From the NCBI RefSeq assembly GCF_900112135.1, contig NZ_FOLC01000020.1, forward strand, positions 25,437-89,436: a stretch of DNA of 64,000 nucleotides, read 5' to 3'. Position 1 is the stretch's first letter. Each line of letters begins with the position of its first letter. Positions 1-8,127 of the stretch are shown one piece after another. The DNA is from Collimonas sp. OK412 (GTDB lineage: Bacteria; Pseudomonadota; Gammaproteobacteria; Burkholderiales; Burkholderiaceae_D). A program made the translations under genes and the position numbers. The notes beneath the pieces were generated by a model. The model had not been told where the DNA came from. It did no database searches and was given only the letters and a program-made list of their open reading frames with translations.

Positions 1-142
1 TCTTGAAATCACCCCGCCCACCATCAGCAAAATTCGTAATGGTGTCCAGCCACTCGGCTTCATGCTGCTGGTGAAACTGCACGAGTTTACCGGCATGTCC
101 ACCAAGGAAATCAAAGCGCTCGCCGGCATTGCGTCCGAATGA
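1..142 (+). CDS. XRE/Cro-type HTH protein, C-terminal fragment (partial)
   Basis: An open frame enters from the left edge and ends in TGA at 140-142. The 46 visible codons contain PPTISKIRNG, which reads like the recognition helix of a Cro/C1-type HTH, followed by LLVKLHEFTGMSTKEIKALAG, the usual end of such a fold. This would make it a small phage-type DNA-binding regulator. The start lies outside the window. It sits 20 bases before the ParB-like gene and probably shares its transcript. The family call rests on a short fragment. Confidence 0.5.
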   Translation, partial: LEITPPTISKIRNGVQPLGFMLLVKLHEFTGMSTKEIKALAGIASE

Positions 143-162
143 CCTGACTATCAAGGACAAAT

Positions 163-1071
163 ATGACAGAAAACATATTAGGTGCCGTCTCGCTTAAGGT
201 ATTGGCCGAGCGCAAAATCGACGGCGTCCAAAAAACTACCCGTTTCCAGGTTGATCCACGCATCATTGAAATTGAACCTGGATTCAATGGTCGCCCAATC
301 GATCAAGAGCATGTCGATTCGATCAAGGCATCAATCAAGGCCGGTGCTGAACTGGATGCGTTGGTTGTTCGTGTCGAAGACGGCCGAATCATTCTGGTTG
401 ACGGCCACCATCGCCTGACAGCAATCCTGCAGCTGATCGCCGAGGGCTTAGAAATATTGAGGATCGATGCGCGTCAGTTTCGTGGCAATGACGCCGAGCG
501 CATTGCGCATATGCTCACCAGTGCGCAGGGGAAGCCACTCACTCCTCTGGAACAAGGTTTGCAGTATCGAAAACTGGTTGGATTCGGCTGGACCAATCAA
601 GAAGTGGCGTCAAAGGTTGGCAAATCCGCGAACTACGTTTCGCAGATGCTGACGCTGGCGGAATCCAACAGCGACGTGCAAGGCATGGTGGCGCGCAAAG
701 AGGTTGCCGCCCATGTCGCTCTTGAGGTCGTAAAAAAGCATGGCAGCGGAGCTGGCAAAGTGCTTGCGGGACATTTAGAGACAGCCAGATCCGTAGGTAA
801 AACCAAGGTAACAAAAAAGACGGTAACGCCTACAGAGCAACCCGCGCCGCGACCAATTTACGGCGACCTACTGGATACACAGCGACTTGACTACCTGATC
901 GATCAAAAAGCCGTTGTCTTCCATGGCGGGAAAACAGTGTCTGGCGATGCCAAAATTGGCTTCTGGCTCTTGTGGCCGAATATTGACGAAACCCAGCCCG
1001 GTGTTTTTGAGAACTCTCGCGCAGCAATCGATGCAGCAATGCTAGTGCCAGACCATCAGGTGTCCGAATAA
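163..1071 (+). CDS. ParB/Spo0J N-terminal domain protein of the integrated element
   Basis: This 302-residue protein carries a ParB N-terminal (ParB/sulfiredoxin-fold) domain at about residues 28-95, including GFNGRPIDQEHVDSIKASI and the nucleotide-binding-like VDGHHRLTA. A KorB/ParB-type HTH follows (about 120-170; TNQEVASKVGKSANYVSQ). Residues 200-302 are not recognised. Homologues bind DNA in partition or act as regulators and nucleases on phages and plasmids. No parA gene is visible, so a regulatory or replication role in the island is as likely as partition. Its TAA overlaps the next ATG (TAATG), which suggests translational coupling. The ATG at 163 is a short distance after an AAGGA-type RBS. 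Confidence 0.75.
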   Translation: MTENILGAVSLKVLAERKIDGVQKTTRFQVDPRIIEIEPGFNGRPIDQEHVDSIKASIKAGAELDALVVRVEDGRIILVDGHHRLTAILQLIAEGLEILRIDARQFRGNDAERIAHMLTSAQGKPLTPLEQGLQYRKLVGFGWTNQEVASKVGKSANYVSQMLTLAESNSDVQGMVARKEVAAHVALEVVKKHGSGAGKVLAGHLETARSVGKTKVTKKTVTPTEQPAPRPIYGDLLDTQRLDYLIDQKAVVFHGGKTVSGDAKIGFWLLWPNIDETQPGVFENSRAAIDAAMLVPDHQVSE

Positions 1072-1322
1072 TGGGTTACGTTAATCCTCTTCTCGATCTT
1101 CCCGCTGGAAAGGAATTGCAGAAGCTCCCGCGGGAAGATCGAATGCGGATCGCAGTTATTATGCGCGACCTTCGCAAGCAGGCCAACACAGAGGCAGAGA
1201 AATCATGGGTTCGCCGCAAAGGACCAATGGCCGCATATTGGCGCGCGGTATCTACCTATGCCCGCCATGTTGCGCACGCCCTTGAACAAAAAAATAGCAT
1301 GGAGAAAAAATGCGAGATATAG
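1071..1322 (+). CDS. Small hypothetical protein of the integrated element
   Basis: This 83-residue basic protein is not recognised. Its start codon overlaps the stop of the ParB-like gene and its 3' end overlaps the start of the excisionase gene by 13 bases, so the three are probably translated as a coupled unit. The protein is rich in Arg, Lys and Glu, with a likely helical stretch (REDRMRIAVIMRDLRKQA), and has no signal peptide or membrane segment. Tight packing between recognisable phage-type genes is the main reason to accept it as real. A small DNA-binding or accessory role is possible but unproven. Confidence 0.5.
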   Translation: MGYVNPLLDLPAGKELQKLPREDRMRIAVIMRDLRKQANTEAEKSWVRRKGPMAAYWRAVSTYARHVAHALEQKNSMEKKCEI

Positions 1323-1516
1323 CAGTTCAAATTCAGTGGGTTCTAATTCCAGTTTTCAGTACGCTAACTGGCTACACCGAAAAAGCCGTCAGGCGCAAGA
1401 TTGAAGACGGCATTTGGATCCAAGGCAAGCATTACCAAAAAGCCCCAGACGGGCATATCACTATGAACATGCAAGGATATTACAAATGGGTAGAAGGCGA
1501 CAAAGCAGCGGCGTAG
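1310..1516 (+). CDS. Excisionase-like protein (Xis-type)
   Basis: This 68-residue protein has the pattern of the small excisionase-like proteins that precede integrases in proteobacterial prophages and islands. WVLIPVFSTLTGYTEKAVRRKI resembles a winged-helix MerR/Xis recognition segment, followed by DGIWIQGKHYQKAPDG and an aromatic tail. A GGAG sequence lies 5-6 bases before ATG 1310. The last 31 bases overlap the integrase start, so the two are co-expressed. The family role is to bind next to the attachment site and direct integrase to excision; here this is inferred from position and motif. Confidence 0.75.
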   Translation: MRDIAVQIQWVLIPVFSTLTGYTEKAVRRKIEDGIWIQGKHYQKAPDGHITMNMQGYYKWVEGDKAAA

Positions 1517-2664
1517 AAATTCGGGAAGTCAGTATCCGAATCGTATTTTCGCATCAAGGAAAGCAGCAAAAGGAAACGCTTTATCTTGACAACGATCCAT
1601 TACCGCCAACGCCGGCCAATGTGAAGTACGCCACTCGGATCGCTGCTGAGGTAAAGGATAAAATTCGAACCGGTCTATTCGACTACGCAGCGTATTTCCC
1701 GCACTCTCCAAAAGCACTCGTCAATCAAGGCGGGAGCGTCGGCGAATTTATGGACAAATGGTATGCACAACTTGAGCTAAAGCCTTCCACAATATCGGAA
1801 TATAGGCGGACAAAAGATAATTTTTGGAAACCCAAGCTGGGGCACTTACCGCTAAAGTCCGTAAGGCATTCCGATATCACCAAAGCTCTAAAGGAAGGAA
1901 CATGGAAAAGTAATAGGACGCGCAACAACATCCTTTACATACTAAGTAGCGCCTTCAACCTTGCCGTGGCAGACGGTTTGATTGCGAGTAATCCCTGCAA
2001 TACCATCGCAAGTGCCTCGTGGCAGAAGAAGAAACCTGATCCTTTCAGTCTGATCGAGGCGAACAAAATCATCACTAGCTTGGCTGAAAGCTACCCGCAG
2101 CAAGTCTACAATTTCTATGATTTCATGTTTTTCAGCGGCCTGCGAACAGGTGAAGGTATCGGACTTGAATGGAAGGATGTCGACCTCAACAACAGAACCA
2201 TTGTCGTCAAACAGGCATTCGTCCGCGGCGAAATGGTGGACACCAAGACGTCCAGAGAGCGGACCGTTAATTTGACGACTCGTGCCTTCCAGGCACTGAA
2301 GCGTCAAAAGGCATGGACATACTTAGACGAAAGCGGTCGAGTCTTCCATAACCCGAACACAAATAAGCCCTGGGCCAAGGAGCAAAATATCAGGGAGCCT
2401 TATTGGAATCCGACCTTGAAATTGCTAGGAATACGCCGTCGGCGTCCATATTGCACCAGGGCGACATATGCAACAGTGGGATTGATGGCTGGCGCGCGAC
2501 CAGCATACATGGCCGCACAACTAGGGCATAGTCTGGACGTGTTCTACAGGGATTATGCAAAGTGGATTAGTCATCAGGACGATGACAGGGAAATGATCAA
2601 AATCGAAGCTCAGATTAATGAAAATATCCCTGAACTATCCCTGAGATTTTCACGACCGGCCTAA
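1486..2664 (+). CDS. Tyrosine-type site-specific integrase
   Basis: A 392-residue phage-type integrase with an N-terminal arm-binding region (residues 8-70, GVEIREVSIRIVF), a core-binding SAM-like domain (about 85-170) and a C-terminal catalytic domain. Visible catalytic residues are Arg220 (SGLRTGE), Arg325 (PYCTR), His348 (LGH) and the nucleophile Tyr357 (RDYAKW). The usual His of the HxxR box is Tyr322, a change common in this PYxTR subgroup. ATG 1486 was chosen over an upstream in-frame ATG (1414) because the arm domain begins right after it and the longer start lies wholly within the excisionase gene. The gene reads toward tRNA-Val, its likely attachment site. Confidence 0.9.
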   Translation: MGRRRQSSGVEIREVSIRIVFSHQGKQQKETLYLDNDPLPPTPANVKYATRIAAEVKDKIRTGLFDYAAYFPHSPKALVNQGGSVGEFMDKWYAQLELKPSTISEYRRTKDNFWKPKLGHLPLKSVRHSDITKALKEGTWKSNRTRNNILYILSSAFNLAVADGLIASNPCNTIASASWQKKKPDPFSLIEANKIITSLAESYPQQVYNFYDFMFFSGLRTGEGIGLEWKDVDLNNRTIVVKQAFVRGEMVDTKTSRERTVNLTTRAFQALKRQKAWTYLDESGRVFHNPNTNKPWAKEQNIREPYWNPTLKLLGIRRRRPYCTRATYATVGLMAGARPAYMAAQLGHSLDVFYRDYAKWISHQDDDREMIKIEAQINENIPELSLRFSRPA

Positions 2665-2688
2665 CGTATTGATTTAAAACAGGAATTC

Positions 2689-2763
2689 TGGTGGGAAGTA
2701 CAAGTTTCGAACTTGTGACCTATCGCGTGTGAGGCGATCGCTCTACCCCTGAGCTAACCTCCC
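2689..2763 (-). tRNA. tRNA-Val (anticodon CAC), probable integration site
   Basis: Read on the minus strand, the 75 bases fold as a full cloverleaf: acceptor GGGAGGT paired with ACTTCCC, a D-arm TAGCTCAGGGGTAGAGC, an anticodon stem ATCGC/GCGAT enclosing CTCACAC (anticodon CAC), a T-arm ACAAG/CTTGT with TTCGAAA, and an encoded CCA. The gene is intact next to the integrase, as expected when an element restores the tRNA 3' end on insertion. The att core should lie in the 3' half (about 2689-2715). Confidence 0.95.
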
Positions 2764-2854
2764 GGAGAGGCCGCTATTATGACATAGAATTTCCAGTAAA
2801 TAAAGCAGGCGCCGCGATGATGCAACACATTTCCCGGCCCCTGCTCCGCCAGCC

Positions 2855-5122
2855 TTATTGGCGCTTGGCTTCCAGCACTCCTTTTACCTCGCGGATCACG
2901 GCCAACGCCTTCTGCAGCTGGGCGGTGGACGCGATTTCGGCGGTGAACGCCATCCGCGCGTGCGCCTTGGCGCTTTGGGTGCTGACGCCGATGACGTTGA
3001 TTTTTTCGCGCAGGAACACTTCCGAAATATCCCGCAGCAAGCCCTGGCGGTCGCTGGCCAGCACGAAAATATCGACCGGATAAACGGTTTCCGCTTCCGG
3101 CGCGCCCCAGGTGGTCTGGATCACGCGTTCCGGCGCCTTGATGCGCATCTCGGCGAAATTCTTGCAGTTTTCACGATGGATGGAAACGCCTTTGCCGCGC
3201 GTGATGAAGCCGACCACCGGGTCCGGCGGCGCCGGTTTGCAGCACTTGGCCAGCTGCGTCATCAAGCCGTCGGTGCCCACTACCAGCACCCCTGACCTGC
3301 CGCCGTGCGCCACGCTGGAAGCGCGGCTCTTGCGGGTGATCGCGGCTTCTTCCAGTTCGCTGCTATGCTCGGCCAGCTTGGCGCCAGGATCGTCGTGCAG
3401 GGCTTGCTCAACATGGCGCAGGCTGAATTCGTCCTTGCCCAGCGCCAGCAGCAGGTCTTCCAGCTTGGCGAATTCAAGCTTGCGCGCCAGCTCTTCCAGG
3501 TTGACCGCGGTCTTGCCTTCGCGCTGCAAGGTCTTGTCGAGCAGGCTGCGGCCGGTGGCCAGGGTTTCCTGCTGTTCGATGGCGTTGAACCAGGCGCGCA
3601 CCTTGGAGCGGGTACGCGCGCTGGCGGCGTAACCCGGCGTCAGCCAGTCGCGCGAGGGGCCGGACCCGCCGGGCGCGTTCTTGGCGGTGATGATCTCCAC
3701 TGTCTGGCCATTCTTCAACGGCGTATTCAGCGGCACCATGCTGCCGTCCACCCGCGCGCCGCGGCAGCGATGGCCGACGTCGGTATGCAGGTAGTAGGCA
3801 AAATCGATGGGCGTGGCGCCGCTCGGCAGTTCGATCACACGCGCCTGCGGGGTCAGCACGTAGATGTGGTCGTTGAGCGTGGCTTGCTTGAGCTTTTCCA
3901 GCCATTCGCGGCGGCTGTCCTCTTGCTCGACAACGGCATCCACCACTTCGCTTTTCCAGGCCAGCAGCTGGCGCAGCCAGGCGATCTTTTCGTCGTATTT
4001 CTGGGCAGAGAAATTGGAACCGCCGGCTTCCTTGTAGCGCCAGTGGGCGGCGACCCCGTATTCGGCGAAATGGTGCATTTCGTTGGTGCGGATCTGTACT
4101 TCCAGGGCCCGGTCGTCGTCGGCCAGCACCACCGTGTGCAAGGACTGGTAACCGTTCTGCTTGGGCCGCGAGATGTAGTCGTCGAATTCTTTCGGGATCG
4201 GGATCCAGATATTGTGGACGATGCCCAGCACCGTGTAGCAAGTCTTGACGTCGTCGACGATCACGCGGAAAGCGCGCACGTCGTACAGCTCGGAAAAATC
4301 GAGCTCCTTGCCTTGCATCTTGTTCCAGATGCTGTAGATGTGTTTCGGCCGGCCCGATACTTCGGCTTTGATGTCGGCCGCCGCCAGTTCGCTGCGCAGG
4401 CGCGTGATGGCGGCGTCGACAAAACCTTCGCGCTCGATGCGCCGCTCTTCCAGCATCTTGGCGATGCGTTTGTAGGTGACCGGATCGATGAAGCGGAACG
4501 ACAGGTCTTCCAGCTCCCACTTGAGCTGCCAGATCCCGAGCCGGTTGGCCAGCGGCGCATACAGGTCCAGGGTCTCGCGCGCATACTGGCTGGTGCGCTC
4601 GTTTTCCATCTTGTGTTCGGCGAAATAACGCAGCGCAGTCACGCGCGAAGCCAGCCGCACCAGCACCACGCGCATGTCGGTCGCCATCGCCAGCAGCATC
4701 TTGCGCAAGGTTTCCACCTGGCTGGCAGCCTGCTGGGCGGCGTTCTTGCCGCGCATGACTTCCTGCGGCAAGCCGAAGGTAAAGCCGTGCAGCCGCATCA
4801 GCTGGCGGATGCCGCCGACCAGGTCGGAGATCTCCTTGCCGAAGCGCTGTTCGATGGTATCGGCGTAACTGGCGTCGAGCAAAGGCAGCTCGAACAGCAG
4901 TCCGGCGATGCGGGTTTCGACATCGGTATCGAGCAGCGCCAGGATGCTGGTCACGCCTTGCGAGAAATCGAGCGTGCTCTGGCCGGTGGTGATGACATTG
5001 TCGGCGTACAGCGGCTCGACGAACGCCAGCGCGTCGAGCACGCGCGCGCTATCCTCGGCACTCAAGCCGGCGGTGCACAGCTGGATTTGCGTAGCGCGTT
5101 GTGTTGCAGTGAGCGAAACCAT
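2855..5122 (-). CDS. relA: GTP pyrophosphokinase RelA, (p)ppGpp synthetase I
   Basis: A 755-residue long RSH enzyme that makes (p)ppGpp from ATP and GTP/GDP on stalled ribosomes. The N-terminal hydrolase region lacks the HD and ED metal residues (AGLLFELPLLDAS in place of a HDxxED site), so hydrolysis should be dead. The synthetase domain carries EFDDYI near residues 311-316, the EXDD form typical of monofunctional RelA, followed by NGYQSLHTVV. A TGS domain (about 420-480), a conserved Cys pair near the end of the C-terminal half (KCCKPAPPD) and an ACT domain (about 680-755) follow. Together these mark RelA and not the bifunctional SpoT. It is followed 10 bases upstream by ridA on the same strand. 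Confidence 0.95.
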   Translation of the reverse strand: MVSLTATQRATQIQLCTAGLSAEDSARVLDALAFVEPLYADNVITTGQSTLDFSQGVTSILALLDTDVETRIAGLLFELPLLDASYADTIEQRFGKEISDLVGGIRQLMRLHGFTFGLPQEVMRGKNAAQQAASQVETLRKMLLAMATDMRVVLVRLASRVTALRYFAEHKMENERTSQYARETLDLYAPLANRLGIWQLKWELEDLSFRFIDPVTYKRIAKMLEERRIEREGFVDAAITRLRSELAAADIKAEVSGRPKHIYSIWNKMQGKELDFSELYDVRAFRVIVDDVKTCYTVLGIVHNIWIPIPKEFDDYISRPKQNGYQSLHTVVLADDDRALEVQIRTNEMHHFAEYGVAAHWRYKEAGGSNFSAQKYDEKIAWLRQLLAWKSEVVDAVVEQEDSRREWLEKLKQATLNDHIYVLTPQARVIELPSGATPIDFAYYLHTDVGHRCRGARVDGSMVPLNTPLKNGQTVEIITAKNAPGGSGPSRDWLTPGYAASARTRSKVRAWFNAIEQQETLATGRSLLDKTLQREGKTAVNLEELARKLEFAKLEDLLLALGKDEFSLRHVEQALHDDPGAKLAEHSSELEEAAITRKSRASSVAHGGRSGVLVVGTDGLMTQLAKCCKPAPPDPVVGFITRGKGVSIHRENCKNFAEMRIKAPERVIQTTWGAPEAETVYPVDIFVLASDRQGLLRDISEVFLREKINVIGVSTQSAKAHARMAFTAEIASTAQLQKALAVIREVKGVLEAKRQ

Positions 5123-5132
5123 GCTTACATCT

Positions 5133-5483
5133 TTATTTTTGTGCTGCGACCACGATAATTTCTATCAGGATTTCCGAACGCGCCAGCTTGGCTTCCACCG
5201 TTGCCCGCGGCGGTGCGTTGTCGGCCGAAACCCAGCTGTCCCAGACCGCATTCATGCCATCGAAATCCTTGACGTCGGCCAGGTAGATCTGGCAGGACAG
5301 GATGTGATGCTTGTCGCTGCCGGCTTCGGCCAGCAGGCGGTCGATATGGCCGAGCGATTCGCGCGTCTGGCCCTCGATGTTCTGGGTGGTGTCTTCGGCC
5401 AGCTGGCCGGCCAGGTAGACCGTGCCGTTATGGATGGCGACTTCCGAAAGTCTCTTGCCGACGTGCAGGCGCTGGATAGTCAT
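5133..5483 (-). CDS. RidA/YjgF/YER057c family enamine/imine deaminase
   Basis: A 116-residue RidA-family protein. These small trimeric cytosolic enzymes hydrolyse reactive enamine/imine intermediates released by PLP-dependent dehydratases. Family features are VYLAGQLAED near the N terminus, the central repeat of AGSDKHHILSCQIYLAD and the C-terminal PPRATVEAKLA, where the Arg contacts the substrate carboxylate. ATG 5483 was chosen because AGGAGA lies just upstream; a TTG at 5498 would bury that RBS in the coding sequence. It lies between the alpha/beta hydrolase and relA on the same strand. The exact substrate of this subgroup is unknown. Confidence 0.88.
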   Translation of the reverse strand: MTIQRLHVGKRLSEVAIHNGTVYLAGQLAEDTTQNIEGQTRESLGHIDRLLAEAGSDKHHILSCQIYLADVKDFDGMNAVWDSWVSADNAPPRATVEAKLARSEILIEIIVVAAQK

Positions 5484-5513
5484 ATTTCGTCTCCTCAATT
5501 GAACATTAACAAA

Positions 5514-6380
5514 TCAGCCGATCAGGAAATCGGTGACGACTTTTATCTGGTCGATATGCAAAAAGGTTGGAGCATGGCCGACGCCGGCCAGTTCCACCAA
5601 TTTGGCTTTTGGTCCGCTTTCCGTCATAATGCGGGCCGTCTCGGGCGACAGCAGGTCGGATTCGGCGCCGCGCACCAGCAACGTGGGGCAAGTGATCGCC
5701 TGGTACGCTTTCCACAGCAGCTGTTCGGACAGCCTGAAGGTTTCTTCGCTGGTCGAAATGAAAGGCTGGGCCAGTTTCAAGTCGTAGTGGCGGATCCACT
5801 GGCCGTCCGCGTTCTGGCGCAATACATCGCTGGCCAGCTTGTGCCATTCGGCGTCGGTATGCGGGCCGAACGAGGCCGAGATGGCGCGCACATAGGCGGC
5901 CGCTTCGTCGAACGTGGCAAAACGCATGTCGGCGCCGATATAAGCGCCGATGCGCCCCATTGCCTCTGCATCCAGGCTCGGGCCGATGTCGTTCAGCACC
6001 AGCTTGCGTATCGGGTTTTCCGGCAGGGAAGCCAGGCCGATGCCGATCAGGCCGCCCATCGAGGTGCCGACCAGGTCGACGGTTTCGGCGTTGAGCCGGG
6101 CCAGCAAGGTGACCACATCGTTCAGGTACTGCGGCAACACATAATATTGCGGATCGCGCAGCCAGCCGGAGCGGCCGCGGCCGACTACGTCCGGGCATAC
6201 CACCCGGTAGGTATCGCACACCGTGCGCGCCAGCTGGTCGAAATCATCCGACACCCGGGTCACGCCATGCAGGCACAGCAGCACATTCGGATTATGCGGA
6301 TCGCCCCATTCCTGGTAGGCCATTTTATGCAGGCCGGCGGGGGAAATACACTGGACAGATTTGTGGGTGGCGATGGTCAT
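5514..6380 (-). CDS. Alpha/beta hydrolase
   Basis: A 288-residue alpha/beta-hydrolase-fold protein. Visible are the HG oxyanion segment (CLHGVTR), the nucleophile elbow GTSMGG, the probable acid in GAESDLLS and the catalytic His in GVGHAPTF. The cap region (about 150-190) is of the size seen in esterases and C-C hydrolases. No signal peptide is present, so it is cytosolic. ATG 6380 begins the conserved part; an upstream TTG/ATG extension to 6467 has no family support. It lies 30 bases upstream of ridA, so both and relA could share a transcript. The substrate cannot be assigned from sequence. Confidence 0.85.
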   Translation of the reverse strand: MTIATHKSVQCISPAGLHKMAYQEWGDPHNPNVLLCLHGVTRVSDDFDQLARTVCDTYRVVCPDVVGRGRSGWLRDPQYYVLPQYLNDVVTLLARLNAETVDLVGTSMGGLIGIGLASLPENPIRKLVLNDIGPSLDAEAMGRIGAYIGADMRFATFDEAAAYVRAISASFGPHTDAEWHKLASDVLRQNADGQWIRHYDLKLAQPFISTSEETFRLSEQLLWKAYQAITCPTLLVRGAESDLLSPETARIMTESGPKAKLVELAGVGHAPTFLHIDQIKVVTDFLIG

Positions 6381-6569
6381 TGCAATCCCGTTGCGGTCGA
6401 ACTTGATGGGTGGCGACAGGCAAAACGATGGTCGGACAATATGTTTTGCTTTGCGTATATGCAACATCTTATCGCATATGGCCCCACCCTTGCACGCTCC
6501 CGTACGCGGCGATGTCCGAAAATCCCGCTAAAAAGCTGTTGCACGCCGCTCTCAAGCATATGACGCAAT

Positions 6570-6603
6570 AAAAACGGCGTTTGACACCTGGTGTCAAACG
6601 CCG
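6570..6603 (-). terminator. Rho-independent terminator of the CoA-transferase operon
   Basis: On the minus strand a 14-bp perfect stem (CGGCGTTTGACACC with its complement, one central base) is followed by TTTTT. It starts 22 bases past the stop of the CoA-transferase B subunit. This is a very stable stem with a minimal loop. Confidence 0.85.
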
Positions 6604-6625
6604 CTTCCCTACGATTGCGTCCGGG

Positions 6626-7279
6626 TCATTGCGCCAGTGCGATCTCCAATGGCGCGCCAGTCTGTTCGATGATGTCCTGCTGGCTCACGCCCGGCGCCAG
6701 CTCGATCACTTTCAACCCTTGCGGCGTCACATCCAGCACGCCGAGGTCGGTAATGATGCGGTTGACGACGCCGACGCCGGTCAGCGGCAGGTTGCAGGCA
6801 TCGAGGATCTTGTGCGAAGTCGAACCGTCCTTGGACTTGGCGACGTGCTCCATCAGCACCACTACCCTGCCCACGCCGGCCACCAGGTCCATGGCGCCGC
6901 CCATGCCCTTGACCATCTTGCCGGGGATCATCCAGTTCGCCAGGTCGCCGTTTTTGGAAACCTGCATTGCACCGAGGATGGCGATATTGATTTTGCCGCC
7001 GCGTATCATGGCGAACGAATCCGCCGAGCTGAAATACGAGGATCCGGGCAGCGAAGTCACAGTCTGCTTGCCGGCGTTGATCAGGTCGGGATCGACCGCG
7101 TCGTCGGTCGGGAACGGGCCGATGCCCAGCAGGCCGTTCTCCGACTGCAGCCAGACTTCTATCTCTTGCGGCACATGGTTCGCCACCAGGGTCGGCAAGC
7201 CGATGCCGAGGTTGACGTAAAACCCGTCCTGCAATTCCTTTGCCGCGCGCGCGGCCATTTCGTCACGTGTCCATGCCAT
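6626..7279 (-). CDS. scoB: 3-oxoacid (succinyl-CoA:acetoacetate) CoA-transferase subunit B
   Basis: The 217-residue beta subunit of a family I CoA-transferase. [10 protein letters not shown] holds the catalytic Glu that forms the glutamyl-CoA thioester, followed by [14 protein letters not shown] and a Gly-rich [14 protein letters not shown]. The usual reaction transfers CoA from succinyl-CoA to acetoacetate, with the A subunit, for ketone-body or polyhydroxybutyrate use. It starts 22 bases after the A subunit stop, and ATG 7279 matches the family N terminus [12 protein letters not shown] strong terminator follows. Close homologues act on 3-oxoadipate, so the substrate is probable, not proven. 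Confidence 0.9.
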   Translation of the reverse strand: MAWTRDEMAARAAKELQDGFYVNLGIGLPTLVANHVPQEIEVWLQSENGLLGIGPFPTDDAVDPDLINAGKQTVTSLPGSSYFSSADSFAMIRGGKINIAILGAMQVSKNGDLANWMIPGKMVKGMGGAMDLVAGVGRVVVLMEHVAKSKDGSTSHKILDACNLPLTGVGVVNRIITDLGVLDVTPQGLKVIELAPGVSQQDIIEQTGAPLEIALAQ

Positions 7280-7301
7280 GTCGTTCTCCGTATTCTCTAG
7301 G

Positions 7302-8000
7302 TTATGCAGTGCGGACAGTACGCTGTTCGATACGCTTTTCCGGCGTCGCATTGACCACGATGCGGTGGACAAATATGCCAGGCGTATGCACCTGGTCGGG
7401 ATCGATCTCGCCGACCTCCACCAGATGCTCGACTTCCACCACGGTGATCTTGCCGGCCATGGCCACGTTAGGATTGAAATTGCGGGCAGTCTTGTTGAAC
7501 ACCAGGTTGCCGCTGCGGTCCGCCTTGTAGGCTTTGACCAGGGAAATGTCGGCCACCAGCGAACGTTCCATCACGTACTTGGCGCCGTCGAATTCGCGGA
7601 TTTCCTTGCCTTCGGCGACCAGCGTGCCGACGCCGGTCTTGGTGAAAAACGCCGGGATGCCGGCGCCGCCGGCGCGCAGCTTTTCCGCCAGCGTGCCTTG
7701 CGGCGTGAATTCAAGCTCCAGTTCGCCAGCCAGGTACTGCCGTTCGAATTCCTTGTTCTCGCCGACATACGAGGCGATCATTTTCTTGATCTGGCGCGTC
7801 GCCAGCAATTGCCCCAGGCCGAAACCGTCGACGCCTGCGTTGTTCGATATCGCAGTCAGGTTCTGCACCGCCGAATTGCGCAGCGCCAGGATCAGCGCTT
7901 CAGGGATGCCGCACAGGCCGAAGCCGCCTACGGCGATGGTCTGGCCATCTTTGACTATGCCGGCCAACGCGCTTGCCGCGTCAGGATAAACTTTGTTCAT
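7302..8000 (-). CDS. scoA: 3-oxoacid (succinyl-CoA:acetoacetate) CoA-transferase subunit A
   Basis: The 232-residue alpha subunit of the CoA-transferase. Family motifs are [13 protein letters not shown] near the N terminus (CoA-binding GGFG..G.P), [11 protein letters not shown] and [17 protein letters not shown]. With subunit B it forms the active heterotetramer. ATG 8000 (MNKVYPDAA) is preceded by GGAGG, which decides against an upstream start at 8030. It is transcribed away from a PAS-LuxR regulator across a 127-base gap, so that regulator may control it. Confidence 0.9.
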   Translation of the reverse strand: MNKVYPDAASALAGIVKDGQTIAVGGFGLCGIPEALILALRNSAVQNLTAISNNAGVDGFGLGQLLATRQIKKMIASYVGENKEFERQYLAGELELEFTPQGTLAEKLRAGGAGIPAFFTKTGVGTLVAEGKEIREFDGAKYVMERSLVADISLVKAYKADRSGNLVFNKTARNFNPNVAMAGKITVVEVEHLVEVGEIDPDQVHTPGIFVHRIVVNATPEKRIEQRTVRTA

Positions 8001-8127
8001 GCCAATGCCTCCTGTTTGTGTAAACTCCAACTATTATTGCTTTGCGTGCAGTCTGTTAGCATATGACGAAGCGCTGCTTGCAACAATACCGTAAAAATAC
8101 GAAACCAACACCAGACTGATCTGCCAA
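8001..8127. promoter_or_regulatory. Divergent control region, scoAB and PAS-LuxR regulator
   Basis: The 127-base gap between divergent genes must hold both promoters. It contains an imperfect inverted repeat, TATTATTGC (8032-8040) with GCAACAATA (8080-8088), which is a plausible but untested operator for the neighbouring regulator. GGAGG before 8000 is the RBS of scoA. Confidence 0.4.

Larger units (their letters stand above)
1..2688. mobile_element. End of an integrated element inserted at tRNA-Val
   Basis: A run of phage-like plus-strand genes (XRE-like fragment, ParB-like protein, small ORF, excisionase, tyrosine integrase) stops about 25 bases short of the 3' end of tRNA-Val, which is read from the minus strand. 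An integrase next to the 3' end of a tRNA gene is the classic layout of an integrated prophage or genomic island. The element continues to the left beyond the window, so its other end, the second attachment repeat and the cargo cannot be seen. The right boundary is inferred from the tRNA and not from a visible repeat pair. Confidence 0.75.

Noticed and set aside
2855..5122. Bifunctional SpoT
   Set aside because: The HD hydrolase residues are absent and the synthetase has the EFDD form; this is RelA.
3305..5158. 617-codon plus-strand frame opposite relA
   Set aside because: Shadow of the relA coding frame; no domain, no RBS, His/Gln-rich composition.
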